Positions 1 through 5,426 of a DNA stretch of 7,607 bases are shown here, one piece after another. The position numbers and the translations under genes are program-made. The notes beneath the pieces are model-generated. The model made no database searches. It was not told where the DNA came from and worked only from the letters and a program-made list of their open reading frames with translations. The DNA is taken from the NCBI GenBank assembly GCA_030038765.1, contig JASHRA010000268.1, positions 1 to 7,607 of the forward strand, read 5' to 3'. The stretch is from Candidatus Dormiibacterota bacterium (GTDB taxonomy: Bacteria > Chloroflexota > Dormibacteria > Aeolococcales > Bog-877). Every line of letters begins with the position of its first letter. The stretch's first letter is position 1.

Positions 1-2
1 TG

Positions 3-557
3 CGCGCGGCCGTCGTCGACATGCCCCTGGGGCTGCTCGACGAAGGGCCCCGGCGCTGCGACCTGGAGGCGCGCCGGCTGCTGGGCCGGCCCCGCCAGGC
101 GAGCGTCTTCCCAGCCCCCGCCCGGCCCATGCTGGAGGCCGCCAGCTACGCCGACGCCCAGCGCATCCGGCGGCGCCTGGAGGGACGCGGCTGCTCGCGC
201 CAGGCCTTCGGCATCCTGGCCCGGGTCCGGGAGCTGGACCGGCTCCTGGCCGGGGAGGCCCTGGAGCGCTTCCACGAGGGGCACCCCGAGCTCATCTTCC
301 GCGCCCTCGGGGAGGGCGACCCGCCGGCCCACTCCAAGCACACCCCGGAGGGCCGCCGGGAGCGCTGGCAGCTCCTGCTTCCCCACTTCCCGGAGCTCCG
401 GGGGCTGGACCCGGCACCGGCCCGCGCCCATGACCCCCTCGACGCCTACGCCTGCCTCTGGACGGCGCGCCGGGTGGGAGAGGGCCGGGCCGCCTTCGTC
501 CCCCTGCGGGACCAGCGCGCCCCGGGGCGGCGACAGCCGCTCCGGATCTGGTTCTAG
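3..557 (+). CDS. DUF429 family predicted nuclease, 5'-truncated by window edge
   Basis: The reading frame is open from the first bases of the window (R-A-V-V-D before the first ATG at 21), so the real start lies upstream and the ATG at 21 is internal. The 184 visible residues match the DUF429 pattern: a V-V-D-M-P-L-G-L strand resembling the family's I-D-x-P-x-G-L, then R-x-C-D and L-G-R, then S-V-F-P-A-P, a Q-A-F-G-I-L helix, E-G-H-P-E-L-I-F, S-K-H-T-P-E-G-R, and a C-terminal H-D-P-L-D-A-Y-A acidic motif. DUF429 proteins are predicted to have an RNase H-like fold with metal-binding acidic residues; their substrate is not established. The first D and the C-terminal D-x-x-D are the likely metal ligands (inference). 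The TAG stop overlaps the stop of the convergent ftsH by sharing CTAG. Function beyond the family name is unknown. Confidence 0.85.
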   Translation, partial: RAAVVDMPLGLLDEGPRRCDLEARRLLGRPRQASVFPAPARPMLEAASYADAQRIRRRLEGRGCSRQAFGILARVRELDRLLAGEALERFHEGHPELIFRALGEGDPPAHSKHTPEGRRERWQLLLPHFPELRGLDPAPARAHDPLDAYACLWTARRVGEGRAAFVPLRDQRAPGRRQPLRIWF

Positions 558-2530
558 CCCGCCTCGGGCGTGGCCGAGGGCAGGGCCGGCTCGGCCGGGA
601 CCGGCGCCGACCCGTCCGCGGCCACGCCGTTGCGCGAGGGCTTGGGCGAGAGCTGGGTCACGCGCAGGATCTCCTCCTCGTCCAGGGACTCCTTCTCCAG
701 GAGCGCCCGGGTCAGGTTCTCCAGCCGGTCCCGGTTCACGGCCAGCAGGGCCTTGGCCTCGCGGAAGCACTCCTCGACGATGCGGCGCACCTCGGAGTCG
801 ATGACCTGGGCGGTGGCGTCGCTGTAGGGGCGCTGGGGCAGCACCAGGGCCTGCTCCTGGGGATCCTCGGCCAGGTTGAGGGGGCCCACCTTGGGGCTCA
901 TGCCCCAGTTCACCACCATCTGCCGGGCGATGCCCGTGACCTGGTGGAGGTCGTTCTCCGCCCCGGTCGTGACCACCCCGTAGACCAGGTCCTCGGCGGC
1001 CCGGCCCCCGAGCGCGCCGACGATGCGCGCCCTGAGGTAGGACTCGGGGTAGTTCTGGCGGTCGTCGACGGGGGACTGCACCGTCACCCCGAGGGCGCGC
1101 CCCCTGGGCACGATCGAGACCCGCCGCACCGGGTCCGCCTCCGGCACCAGCAGACCGAGGAGGGCGTGGCCGCTCTCGTGGCAGGCGGTGCGGCGGCGGT
1201 CGTCCTCGCTCAGGACGATCCGCCGCGCCGCTCCCAGGAGGACCTTCTCCAGCGCGTCCGCGAAGTCGGCCTGGGTCACCGTGGGCCGGTCCCGGCGGGC
1301 CGCCAGCAGGGCCGCCTCGTTGACCAGGTTGCGCAGCTCGGCCCCGACCAGCCCCGGGGTCTGGGAGGCGAGCACGTCGAGGTTGACGTCGGGGTCGAGG
1401 GGCACGCCGCGGGTGTGGATCTTGAGGATGGCGGAGCGCCCGACCCGGTCCGGGGGCTGGACCATGACCCGGCGGTCGAAGCGCCCCGGGCGCAGCAGGG
1501 CCGGGTCCAGGACGTCGGCCCGGTTGGTGGCGGCGAGCACGATGACCCCCTCGCGGGAGTCGAAGCCGTCCATCTCGGTGAGGATCTGGTTGAGGGTCTG
1601 CTCGCGCTCGTCGTGGCCGCCGAAGCTGGCCCCGGCCCCGCGCATGCGGCCGATGGCATCCAGCTCGTCGACGAAGATGATCGCCGGGGCCGCGGCGCGC
1701 GCTTTGGCGAAGAGGTCGCGGACGCGCGAGGCGCCCACACCCACGATCATCTCGATGAACTCGGAGGCGGAGATGCTGAAGAAGGGCACCCTGGCCTCCC
1801 CGGCCACGGCCCTGGCCAGCAGCGTCTTGCCGGTGCCGGGCAGGCCCACCAGCAGCACCCCCTTGGGCACGGTCCCGCCCAGGCGCTGGTACTTGGCGGG
1901 GTTGCGCAGGAAGTCCACCACCTCCCGGAGCTCCTCCTCCGCGTCCTCGATCCCGGCCACGTCGGCGAAGGTGGTGGCGGGCCGCTCCGGGTCGTAGAGG
2001 CGGGCCTGGCTCCGACCCAGGTTGAAGAGGCCGCCCCCGGCCGAGGCGGCGGCCCGGCGCATCAGGTAGAGGAGGCCGCCGACGATCACCAGGGTGGGAC
2101 CGAAGGTGAAGAGCAGCTCCTCCCAGAAGGGCGTCACCGTGCTGGTGGCGTTGACGGTGACGTGGTGCTCCTGGAGCAGCTTCTCCAGGCCGCTGCCGCC
2201 GAAGGAGGGGAGCTCGGTGGTGAAGTGGAGCGCCTTGTCCTTGGAGGTGGGCGTGCTCCCGGTCTCGTGGCGGAAGGTGCCGCTGATCGAGGAGGAGTTG
2301 CTGGTGATGCTGCTGACGTCGTTGCCGGTGACGTCGGAGATGAAGCTGCTGTAGGGGATGGAGATGCTCTTGGTCCCCGAGGGGGCGAAGAACACGTTCA
2401 GCACCAGCAGGTCGATGAGGATGATGAGGAGCAGCGGCGCCAGGGACCAGAGCGGGCGCCAGCGGGGTATGCGGGAGGGCCTCTGGGCTCCGGGATCTGA
2501 GCCTCCGGGCCGACCCGAGCGGTCGATCAT
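554..2530 (-). CDS. ftsH: ATP-dependent zinc metalloprotease FtsH
   Basis: Membrane-anchored AAA+ protease that extracts and degrades membrane and short-lived cytosolic proteins as a hexamer; 658 aa, normal length. A basic cytoplasmic N-terminus is followed by TM1 (about 28-49), a Ser/Thr-rich extracytoplasmic segment (about 50-134), TM2 (about 139-157), the AAA+ module and the peptidase domain. Visible motifs are Walker A G-L-P-G-T-G-K-T (229-236), Walker B I-I-F-V-D-E (284-289), arginine fingers R347/R350 in L-R-P-G-R-F-D-R, zinc motif H451-E-S-G-H455 and third zinc ligand D527 in G-A-E-N-D-L. Two positions are unusual: the Walker A second residue is Leu rather than Pro, and the pore loop reads E-M-I-V-G (I262), where FtsH normally has Phe. 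The Pro/Ala-rich tail (about 630-658) looks disordered. The ATG is the only possible start because an in-frame stop lies 12 bp upstream, and no Shine-Dalgarno precedes it. It follows the DUF6504-like gene by 29 bp. It may be one of several FtsH paralogues. Confidence 0.97.
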   Translation of the reverse strand: MIDRSGRPGGSDPGAQRPSRIPRWRPLWSLAPLLLIILIDLLVLNVFFAPSGTKSISIPYSSFISDVTGNDVSSITSNSSSISGTFRHETGSTPTSKDKALHFTTELPSFGGSGLEKLLQEHHVTVNATSTVTPFWEELLFTFGPTLVIVGGLLYLMRRAAASAGGGLFNLGRSQARLYDPERPATTFADVAGIEDAEEELREVVDFLRNPAKYQRLGGTVPKGVLLVGLPGTGKTLLARAVAGEARVPFFSISASEFIEMIVGVGASRVRDLFAKARAAAPAIIFVDELDAIGRMRGAGASFGGHDEREQTLNQILTEMDGFDSREGVIVLAATNRADVLDPALLRPGRFDRRVMVQPPDRVGRSAILKIHTRGVPLDPDVNLDVLASQTPGLVGAELRNLVNEAALLAARRDRPTVTQADFADALEKVLLGAARRIVLSEDDRRRTACHESGHALLGLLVPEADPVRRVSIVPRGRALGVTVQSPVDDRQNYPESYLRARIVGALGGRAAEDLVYGVVTTGAENDLHQVTGIARQMVVNWGMSPKVGPLNLAEDPQEQALVLPQRPYSDATAQVIDSEVRRIVEECFREAKALLAVNRDRLENLTRALLEKESLDEEEILRVTQLSPKPSRNGVAADGSAPVPAEPALPSATPEAG

Positions 2531-2536
2531 GGGGGC

Positions 2537-2542
2537 ACGCTA
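2537..2542 (-). promoter_or_regulatory. Candidate -10 element for leaderless ftsH transcript
   Basis: On the minus strand the hexamer TAGCGT fits the TAnnnT core of a bacterial -10 box and ends 6 bases before the ftsH ATG. There is no purine-rich Shine-Dalgarno between the previous gene and this ATG; the six bases directly before it are GCCCCC. This geometry is typical of leaderless promoters in high-GC bacteria. No good -35 is seen 17 bp further upstream (GGATGA). The alternative is that ftsH is read only as the last gene of the imu operon with SD-independent initiation. Confidence 0.3.
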
Positions 2543-2559
2543 GCAGATGCGGCTGGGAC

Positions 2560-2805
2560 TCATCCCCAGATGCGCTCCAGCGCCCAGCTCCCCGATCGGC
2601 GCTCCCGGCGCAGCTGGAGACAGACACCGTCCGACAGCAGCAGCCGCCAGCAATCTCGGCTGACCGGCCGCTCCGGGTCGCAGCGCCACCAGCCCACGTC
2701 CACCCGCCAGTGCTCCAGCACCGCCTCCACCCGGGTCCAGCCAGCCTCCCGCAGGACCCACTCCGGCGCTCCCCGAGAGCCGCAGCGGACCTCGAGCCCG
2801 CTCAC
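2560..2805 (-). CDS. DUF6504-like small protein downstream of imuB
   Basis: An 81-aa, Trp- and Arg-rich soluble protein. Its order of motifs resembles the small DUF6504 proteins found beside Y-family polymerase (imuB) genes in actinobacteria: a short start (G-L-E-V-R-C), a W-T-R-V-E-A-V-L-E-H-W block (about 23-33), a D-x-G-W-W segment (36-40), D-C-W-R-L (51-55) and a closing W-A-L-E-R-I-W. Biochemical function is unknown. The GTG start overlaps the imuB TGA as GTGA, and a GGAG Shine-Dalgarno sits 6 bases upstream inside the imuB end, so translation is probably coupled to ImuB. This points to a role with the ImuA/ImuB mutasome. The family assignment is from memory of the motif pattern; that the frame is coding is supported by spacing, RBS and conserved-looking tryptophans. 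Confidence 0.75.
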   Translation of the reverse strand: MSGLEVRCGSRGAPEWVLREAGWTRVEAVLEHWRVDVGWWRCDPERPVSRDCWRLLLSDGVCLQLRRERRSGSWALERIWG

Positions 2806-4028
2806 CTAGAGCTCCAGGCGAGCCGCTCCTCGGGAACGTCCCCGGGGTGCCCGGGGCGGATCCCCACCCGCCACACCAGGCCCTTGCCGAAGCGATCGTG
2901 GAGCCGGTCGACGGCCCTCTGGACCGTCTCCCGGCCGGCTCCCGGCCCCGGCCACAGACCCTCCTGGTGGCGGGGAGGGGCGACCAGCTCCAGGGCCTCC
3001 AGTTCCACCGCCTGGACCGGGGAGCTGGGGTGGATGCGCCCGAAGAGCCCCAGCAGCGGCCCCAGCAGGTCACCGGCGCTGGCCAGCGGGAGCGGGGGCG
3101 CGACCTCGCTCCACCAGGCCCGGGGATCGCCCCCGCCGTCCTCCTCCCCGCGCAGGGTGAGCCGGATCCGTCCCGCCGCGCGGCCCCTCAGGGCCAGCTC
3201 CTGGGCCAGGCCCTGGGCCAGCTCCGAGGCGCCGAAGCGGAGGGACTCGGCATCCTCCACCCCTCCCGCCAGGACCCGGCGGACACCACAGGGGGGCGGC
3301 TGGTGCCAGACCTCGAGCCGGGCCGGGTCCTGGCCCCGGCAGAGCCGGTGGAGCAGGAGACCCTCCGGGCCGAACTGCCGCTGGAGTTCCGCCGGGGAGA
3401 TGGAGGCGCAATCGCCGCAGCTGCTGAGCCCGAACTGGAGCAGGCGCTCCACCGTGGCCTCGGAGATGGGCAGCTGGGCCACCGGCAGCCGGGCCAGGAA
3501 CTCCGCCGCCCGCCCCGGCGGCACGATCCGCACCCGCCCCGGCGCCGCCGACCGGGCCGCCGCCCAGGCGGTGAAGCGAGACTGCCCCACCCCCACCCCG
3601 GGGGTCAGACCCACCCCCTCCCTCAGCGCCCGGCCGCAGCCCGCGGCCCGGACCGCCTCGGAACGGCCCCTCTCCTCACCGCTGAGGTCGACGTAGGCGG
3701 AGGAGTCCGCCGCCCACTCCACCATGGGGCTGCACCCGGACAGGGCCAGCCGGGCCTGGCGGCGGAGCTCGGCCAGGGCCTCGAGGTCGGCCTGGAGGCG
3801 GACCGCCCGGGGGCAGAGCAGCTCGGCCCGGCGCCAGTCCTGTCCCTCCCTCACCCCCAGCGCCCGGGCCGGGTCGGAGACGGCCAGCACCGAGCGCCGG
3901 CCCCCGAGGGCGGGGCCGCCCACCAGCAGCGCCTCCCCGCACAGCTCGGGATGAGCCCGCCAGGCCAGCAGCAGGGCGAGGTGGGGGAAGCTGAGGCAGG
4001 CCAGCCGGCGGGGATCGCCGGGGGTCAA
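2802..4028 (-). CDS. imuB: ImuB-type catalytically inactive Y-family DNA polymerase homologue
   Basis: A 408-aa Y-family polymerase homologue. Known ImuB proteins do not polymerise; they link the error-prone polymerase DnaE2 to ImuA and to the beta clamp during SOS mutagenesis. The N-terminal strand R-L-A-C-L-S-F-P-H (8-16) aligns with the polymerase strand that carries the first metal-binding Asp, and here that position is Ser13. The second motif reads A-D-S-S-A-Y-V-D-L-S (107-116): the Asp-Glu pair of active enzymes is D108-S109. A helix-hairpin-helix-like region follows (L-P-V-A-Q-L-P to F-G-P-E-G-L, about 181-224), then a little-finger-like domain. Near the C-terminus, H-Q-E-G-L-W-P (354-360) resembles the clamp motif Q-L-P-L-W-G of mycobacterial ImuB. 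Translation starts at TTG, overlapping the imuA stop as TTGA; a weak G-run 7 bases upstream is the only SD-like sequence, so coupling to imuA is likely. Genome pipelines may call it a DNA polymerase Y family protein. Confidence 0.9.
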   Translation of the reverse strand: MTPGDPRRLACLSFPHLALLLAWRAHPELCGEALLVGGPALGGRRSVLAVSDPARALGVREGQDWRRAELLCPRAVRLQADLEALAELRRQARLALSGCSPMVEWAADSSAYVDLSGEERGRSEAVRAAGCGRALREGVGLTPGVGVGQSRFTAWAAARSAAPGRVRIVPPGRAAEFLARLPVAQLPISEATVERLLQFGLSSCGDCASISPAELQRQFGPEGLLLHRLCRGQDPARLEVWHQPPPCGVRRVLAGGVEDAESLRFGASELAQGLAQELALRGRAAGRIRLTLRGEEDGGGDPRAWWSEVAPPLPLASAGDLLGPLLGLFGRIHPSSPVQAVELEALELVAPPRHQEGLWPGPGAGRETVQRAVDRLHDRFGKGLVWRVGIRPGHPGDVPEERLAWSSR

Positions 4029-4828
4029 CCGCCAGCCCCCGCCGCCAGCAGCAGCCCCAGGCCCGCCTCCTCTTCCTCACCGCCCTCCCCGGCCAGCTCC
4101 TCGGGGCCGGGCTGGGTCGGGTAGGGACGGGGAAAGCCGAGCCGCAGACGGCAGCTGGCCCCGGGAGCTGCCAGGCGGCTGCGGGAGACCGTCAGTTCGA
4201 GACGCATGCCGCAGACGTCCCCGTGGGACAGCTCCCACCCCAGGCGCCGACTGGCCAGCTCCAGGGAGGTCCGCTCGCGGAGCTCCGCGGGCAGCGGGCC
4301 GCCCCCCAGCAGCAACGCCGAGGAGCCGGACTCGGAGAGCGCCGCCAGCAGCGCCGCCGGAGCCGCTCCTGGGGTCACCCGGGGCCAGTCCCGGGCCAGC
4401 ACCAGGCACAGGCCGACCCCGGCCCGGGCCAGCGCCCGGGCCGCCGACCAGCCCTCCGCCGGGCTGCGGGGGCGAACCAGCCAGCAGTTGTCGAGATCTC
4501 CGTGGTAGGCATCGATGAGGCCCGGATCCAGGTCGAGGGAGAAGTCGACCAGCACCACCGGGAGCTGGAGCGAGACCCGGGCGGCCAGCTGGAGGCCGAG
4601 GTCGAAGGCCCCCGACGAGTCGCCCCCTCTGAGCCGGCTGATCCGGCCCCGGGGCAACCCCCCGCAGCCGGTCAGCAGGTCCAGGGACCCGATGCCGGTG
4701 GGCTGCCCCTGGAGCTCGGCCCGGCCTCCGGAGCGGACCGCGCCCTGGCCATAGCGACGGTTGAGGCTGGCCAGGGCCAGGGCCAGGGCGGGCCCCTCTC
4801 CTCTCCCCACTGCCGGTCCTGACGACAC
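4025..4828 (-). CDS. imuA: ImuA-type RecA-like protein with degenerate Walker A
   Basis: A 267-aa RecA-related protein, probably the ImuA partner of the downstream ImuB. RecA landmarks are in order: an N-terminal helix L-A-S-L-N-R-R-Y-G-Q-G-A (19-30), like RecA's I-E-K-Q-F-G-K-G; then T-G-I-G-S-L-D and G-G-L-P-R-G-R (56-62); then the P-loop position G-G-D-S-S-G-A-F (68-75); then the V-V-L-V-D-F-S-L-D-L-D-P strand (91-102). The C-terminal strands L-E-L-T-V-S-R and C-R-L-R-L-G-F resemble the end of the RecA core, followed by an acidic tail (E-E-E-E). The invariant P-loop Lys and Thr are A74 and F75, so ATP hydrolysis is not expected. The reported start is GTG 4828-4826 because AGGGG lies 8 bases upstream; GTG 4837 has no properly spaced SD, and GTG 4810 (AGGA, 6 bases) is also possible. 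It is the first gene after an SOS-type promoter. The family is certain at RecA-like level; the ImuA role is inferred from imuB and the LexA box. Confidence 0.87.
   Translation of the reverse strand: MSSGPAVGRGEGPALALALASLNRRYGQGAVRSGGRAELQGQPTGIGSLDLLTGCGGLPRGRISRLRGGDSSGAFDLGLQLAARVSLQLPVVLVDFSLDLDPGLIDAYHGDLDNCWLVRPRSPAEGWSAARALARAGVGLCLVLARDWPRVTPGAAPAALLAALSESGSSALLLGGGPLPAELRERTSLELASRRLGWELSHGDVCGMRLELTVSRSRLAAPGASCRLRLGFPRPYPTQPGPEELAGEGGEEEEAGLGLLLAAGAGG
4769..4788. repeat. Short CCAGGG hexamer repeat inside imuA
   Basis: Three exact tandem copies of CCAGGG (4771-4788) with a leading GG. On the coding strand they encode alternating Leu-Ala (L-A-L-A-L-A) in the first helix of the RecA-like protein. 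The unit is a multiple of three, so copy-number change would alter helix length without a frameshift. Confidence 0.6.
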
Positions 4829-4864
4829 GCGGAACACCCCTGGCTTCGGTCATCGCCCACCACC

Positions 4865-4882
4865 GCCCGGCGGGCGCCGGGC
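4865..4882 (-). other. GC-only stem-loop in the imuA mRNA leader
   Basis: GCCCGGC (4865-4871) and GCCGGGC (4876-4882) are perfect reverse complements separated by four bases. The structure lies just downstream of the predicted imuA transcription start, so it would form at the very 5' end of the transcript. An overlapping alternative pairing (GGGCGCC 4872-4878 with GGCGCCC 4880-4886) is possible on DNA but leaves only one loop base. There is no U-tract, so it is not an intrinsic terminator. In such GC-rich DNA chance formation is likely, and a regulatory role is speculative. Confidence 0.35.
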
Positions 4883-4890
4883 GCCCTGGT

Positions 4891-4919
4891 ATTGTACGAA
4901 CGTATGTTCGACAAGGCAA
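4891..4919 (-). promoter_or_regulatory. Sigma70-type promoter of the imuA-imuB operon
   Basis: On the minus strand TTGCCT (-35, 4919-4914) and TACAAT (-10, 4896-4891; five of six consensus bases) are separated by exactly 17 bases. Predicted transcription starts near 4884, giving a leader of roughly 55 bases before the preferred imuA GTG. The spacer is filled by the LexA-type operator 4897-4910. This small A/T-richer island stands out from the GC-rich surroundings. Confidence 0.75.
4897..4910. promoter_or_regulatory. LexA (SOS) operator
   Basis: CGAAC-GTAT-GTTCG matches the Gram-positive/actinobacterial SOS box, CGAAC-N4-GTTCG, with both five-base half-sites perfect. The middle GTAT also fits the R-N-R-Y centre of the Bacillus consensus. 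It lies between the -35 and -10 boxes of the imuA promoter, so bound LexA would block RNA polymerase; cleavage of LexA after DNA damage would switch the operon on. It lies 144 bases upstream of the HU-like gene, so regulation of that side is less likely. No lexA gene is in the window. Confidence 0.88.
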
Positions 4920-4974
4920 GCCCGGCGCGCTCCTCCCGCGGTCACCCACCGGAACGCGAACCTCCCTAGAAAAA

Positions 4975-5003
4975 TGCACAACTACCCACGTTTTCCTTAC
5001 CAT
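4975..5003 (+). promoter_or_regulatory. Candidate promoter for the HU-like gene
   Basis: TGCACA (4975-4980) and TACCAT (4998-5003) are separated by 17 bases and each match four of six sigma70 consensus bases. They lie in the least GC-rich stretch of the intergenic region, upstream of a strong RBS, and predict a leader of about 45 bases. Individual matches are weak; other placements are possible. Confidence 0.35.
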
Positions 5004-5037
5004 CCTTGCGTCCGTTCGACCGTACTCATTCGCCATC

Positions 5038-5046
5038 AAGGGAGGA
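5038..5046 (+). promoter_or_regulatory. Strong Shine-Dalgarno of the HU-like gene
   Basis: AAGGGAGGA lies 8 bases before ATG 5055. This fixes the start even though the reading frame stays open upstream to about 4761. The quality of the site suggests high expression, as expected for a nucleoid protein. Confidence 0.85.
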
Positions 5047-5054
5047 TTTCTTCG

Positions 5055-5399
5055 ATGAATCGCCGCGAGCTGGCCAAAACCCTACAGGCCCAGATCCAGT
5101 TCGAGAATGAAAACGGCCACCAGGAGCCGTTTTTCTCCAGCTTCGCCCTCGCCGACGACACCCTCAAGCTGATCTTCCAGATCATCGGCGGTGAGCTGGA
5201 GGGCGGCCGCGAGGTCTCGATCGCCGGCTTCGGGCGCTGGAAGGTGCGCCAGACCGCCGCCGGGCTGCGGCGCAATCCCCAGACCCAGGAGATGGTCCGC
5301 GTGCCCGCCTCGCACAAGGTGCGCTTCTACCCCTCCACCGGCCTCAAGTCGGCGGTCGCCGGCAAGGCGGGGACCCGCCGCCGTACCAGGCGGGCCTGA
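5055..5399 (+). CDS. HU/IHF-family DNA-binding protein, divergent N-terminus
   Basis: A 114-aa nucleoid-associated protein expected to dimerise and bend DNA. The beta-arm half is clearly HU-like: V-S-I-A-G-F-G-R-W-K-V-R (54-65), then R-R-N-P-Q-T-Q-E (72-79) with the intercalating Pro75 at the arm tip, then V-P-A-S-H-K-V-R-F (83-91) and a final helix. The tail K-A-G-T-R-R-R-T-R-R-A is short and basic, like a reduced version of actinobacterial HU tails. The N-terminal dimerisation region is about 11-12 residues longer than in standard HU: G-F-G falls at 58-60 rather than about 46-48, and the extra residues (Q-F-E-N-E-N-G-H-Q-E-P-F-F) lie between helix 1 and helix 2. It is transcribed divergently from imuA and is followed by the SDR gene 27 bases later. 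It may be a specialised HU paralogue rather than the main one. Confidence 0.92.
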   Translation: MNRRELAKTLQAQIQFENENGHQEPFFSSFALADDTLKLIFQIIGGELEGGREVSIAGFGRWKVRQTAAGLRRNPQTQEMVRVPASHKVRFYPSTGLKSAVAGKAGTRRRTRRA

Positions 5400-5426
5400 G
5401 CCGGATCTGCTGGTCGGGCCCGGTCC

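Noticed and set aside
944..2500. 518-aa open frame antisense to ftsH on the + strand
   Set aside because: It is a mirror of ftsH codon bias: His/Gly/Asp/Val-rich low-complexity translation, no recognisable domain, and the opposite strand encodes an unmistakable FtsH.
2553..2569. 5-bp stem (CTGGG/CCCAG) around the stop of the DUF6504-like gene as a terminator
   Set aside because: Stem too short, seven-base loop, no U-tract; expected by chance at this GC content.
2847..4124. 425-aa open frame antisense to imuB
   Set aside because: Pro/Gln/Arg/Gly-rich shadow of imuB; no RBS and no domain.
4951..5030. Extra LexA-like half-sites (CGAAC at 4957, GTTCG near 5014) in front of the HU-like gene
   Set aside because: Neither has a matching half-site at the required four-base spacing, so they do not form SOS boxes.
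4077..5039. ATG at about 4852 with a frame-shifted N-terminus for imuA
   Set aside because: This frame becomes Gly/Pro/Arg-rich and loses all RecA similarity, while the chosen frame keeps it from residue 19 onward; no frameshift needs to be invoked.
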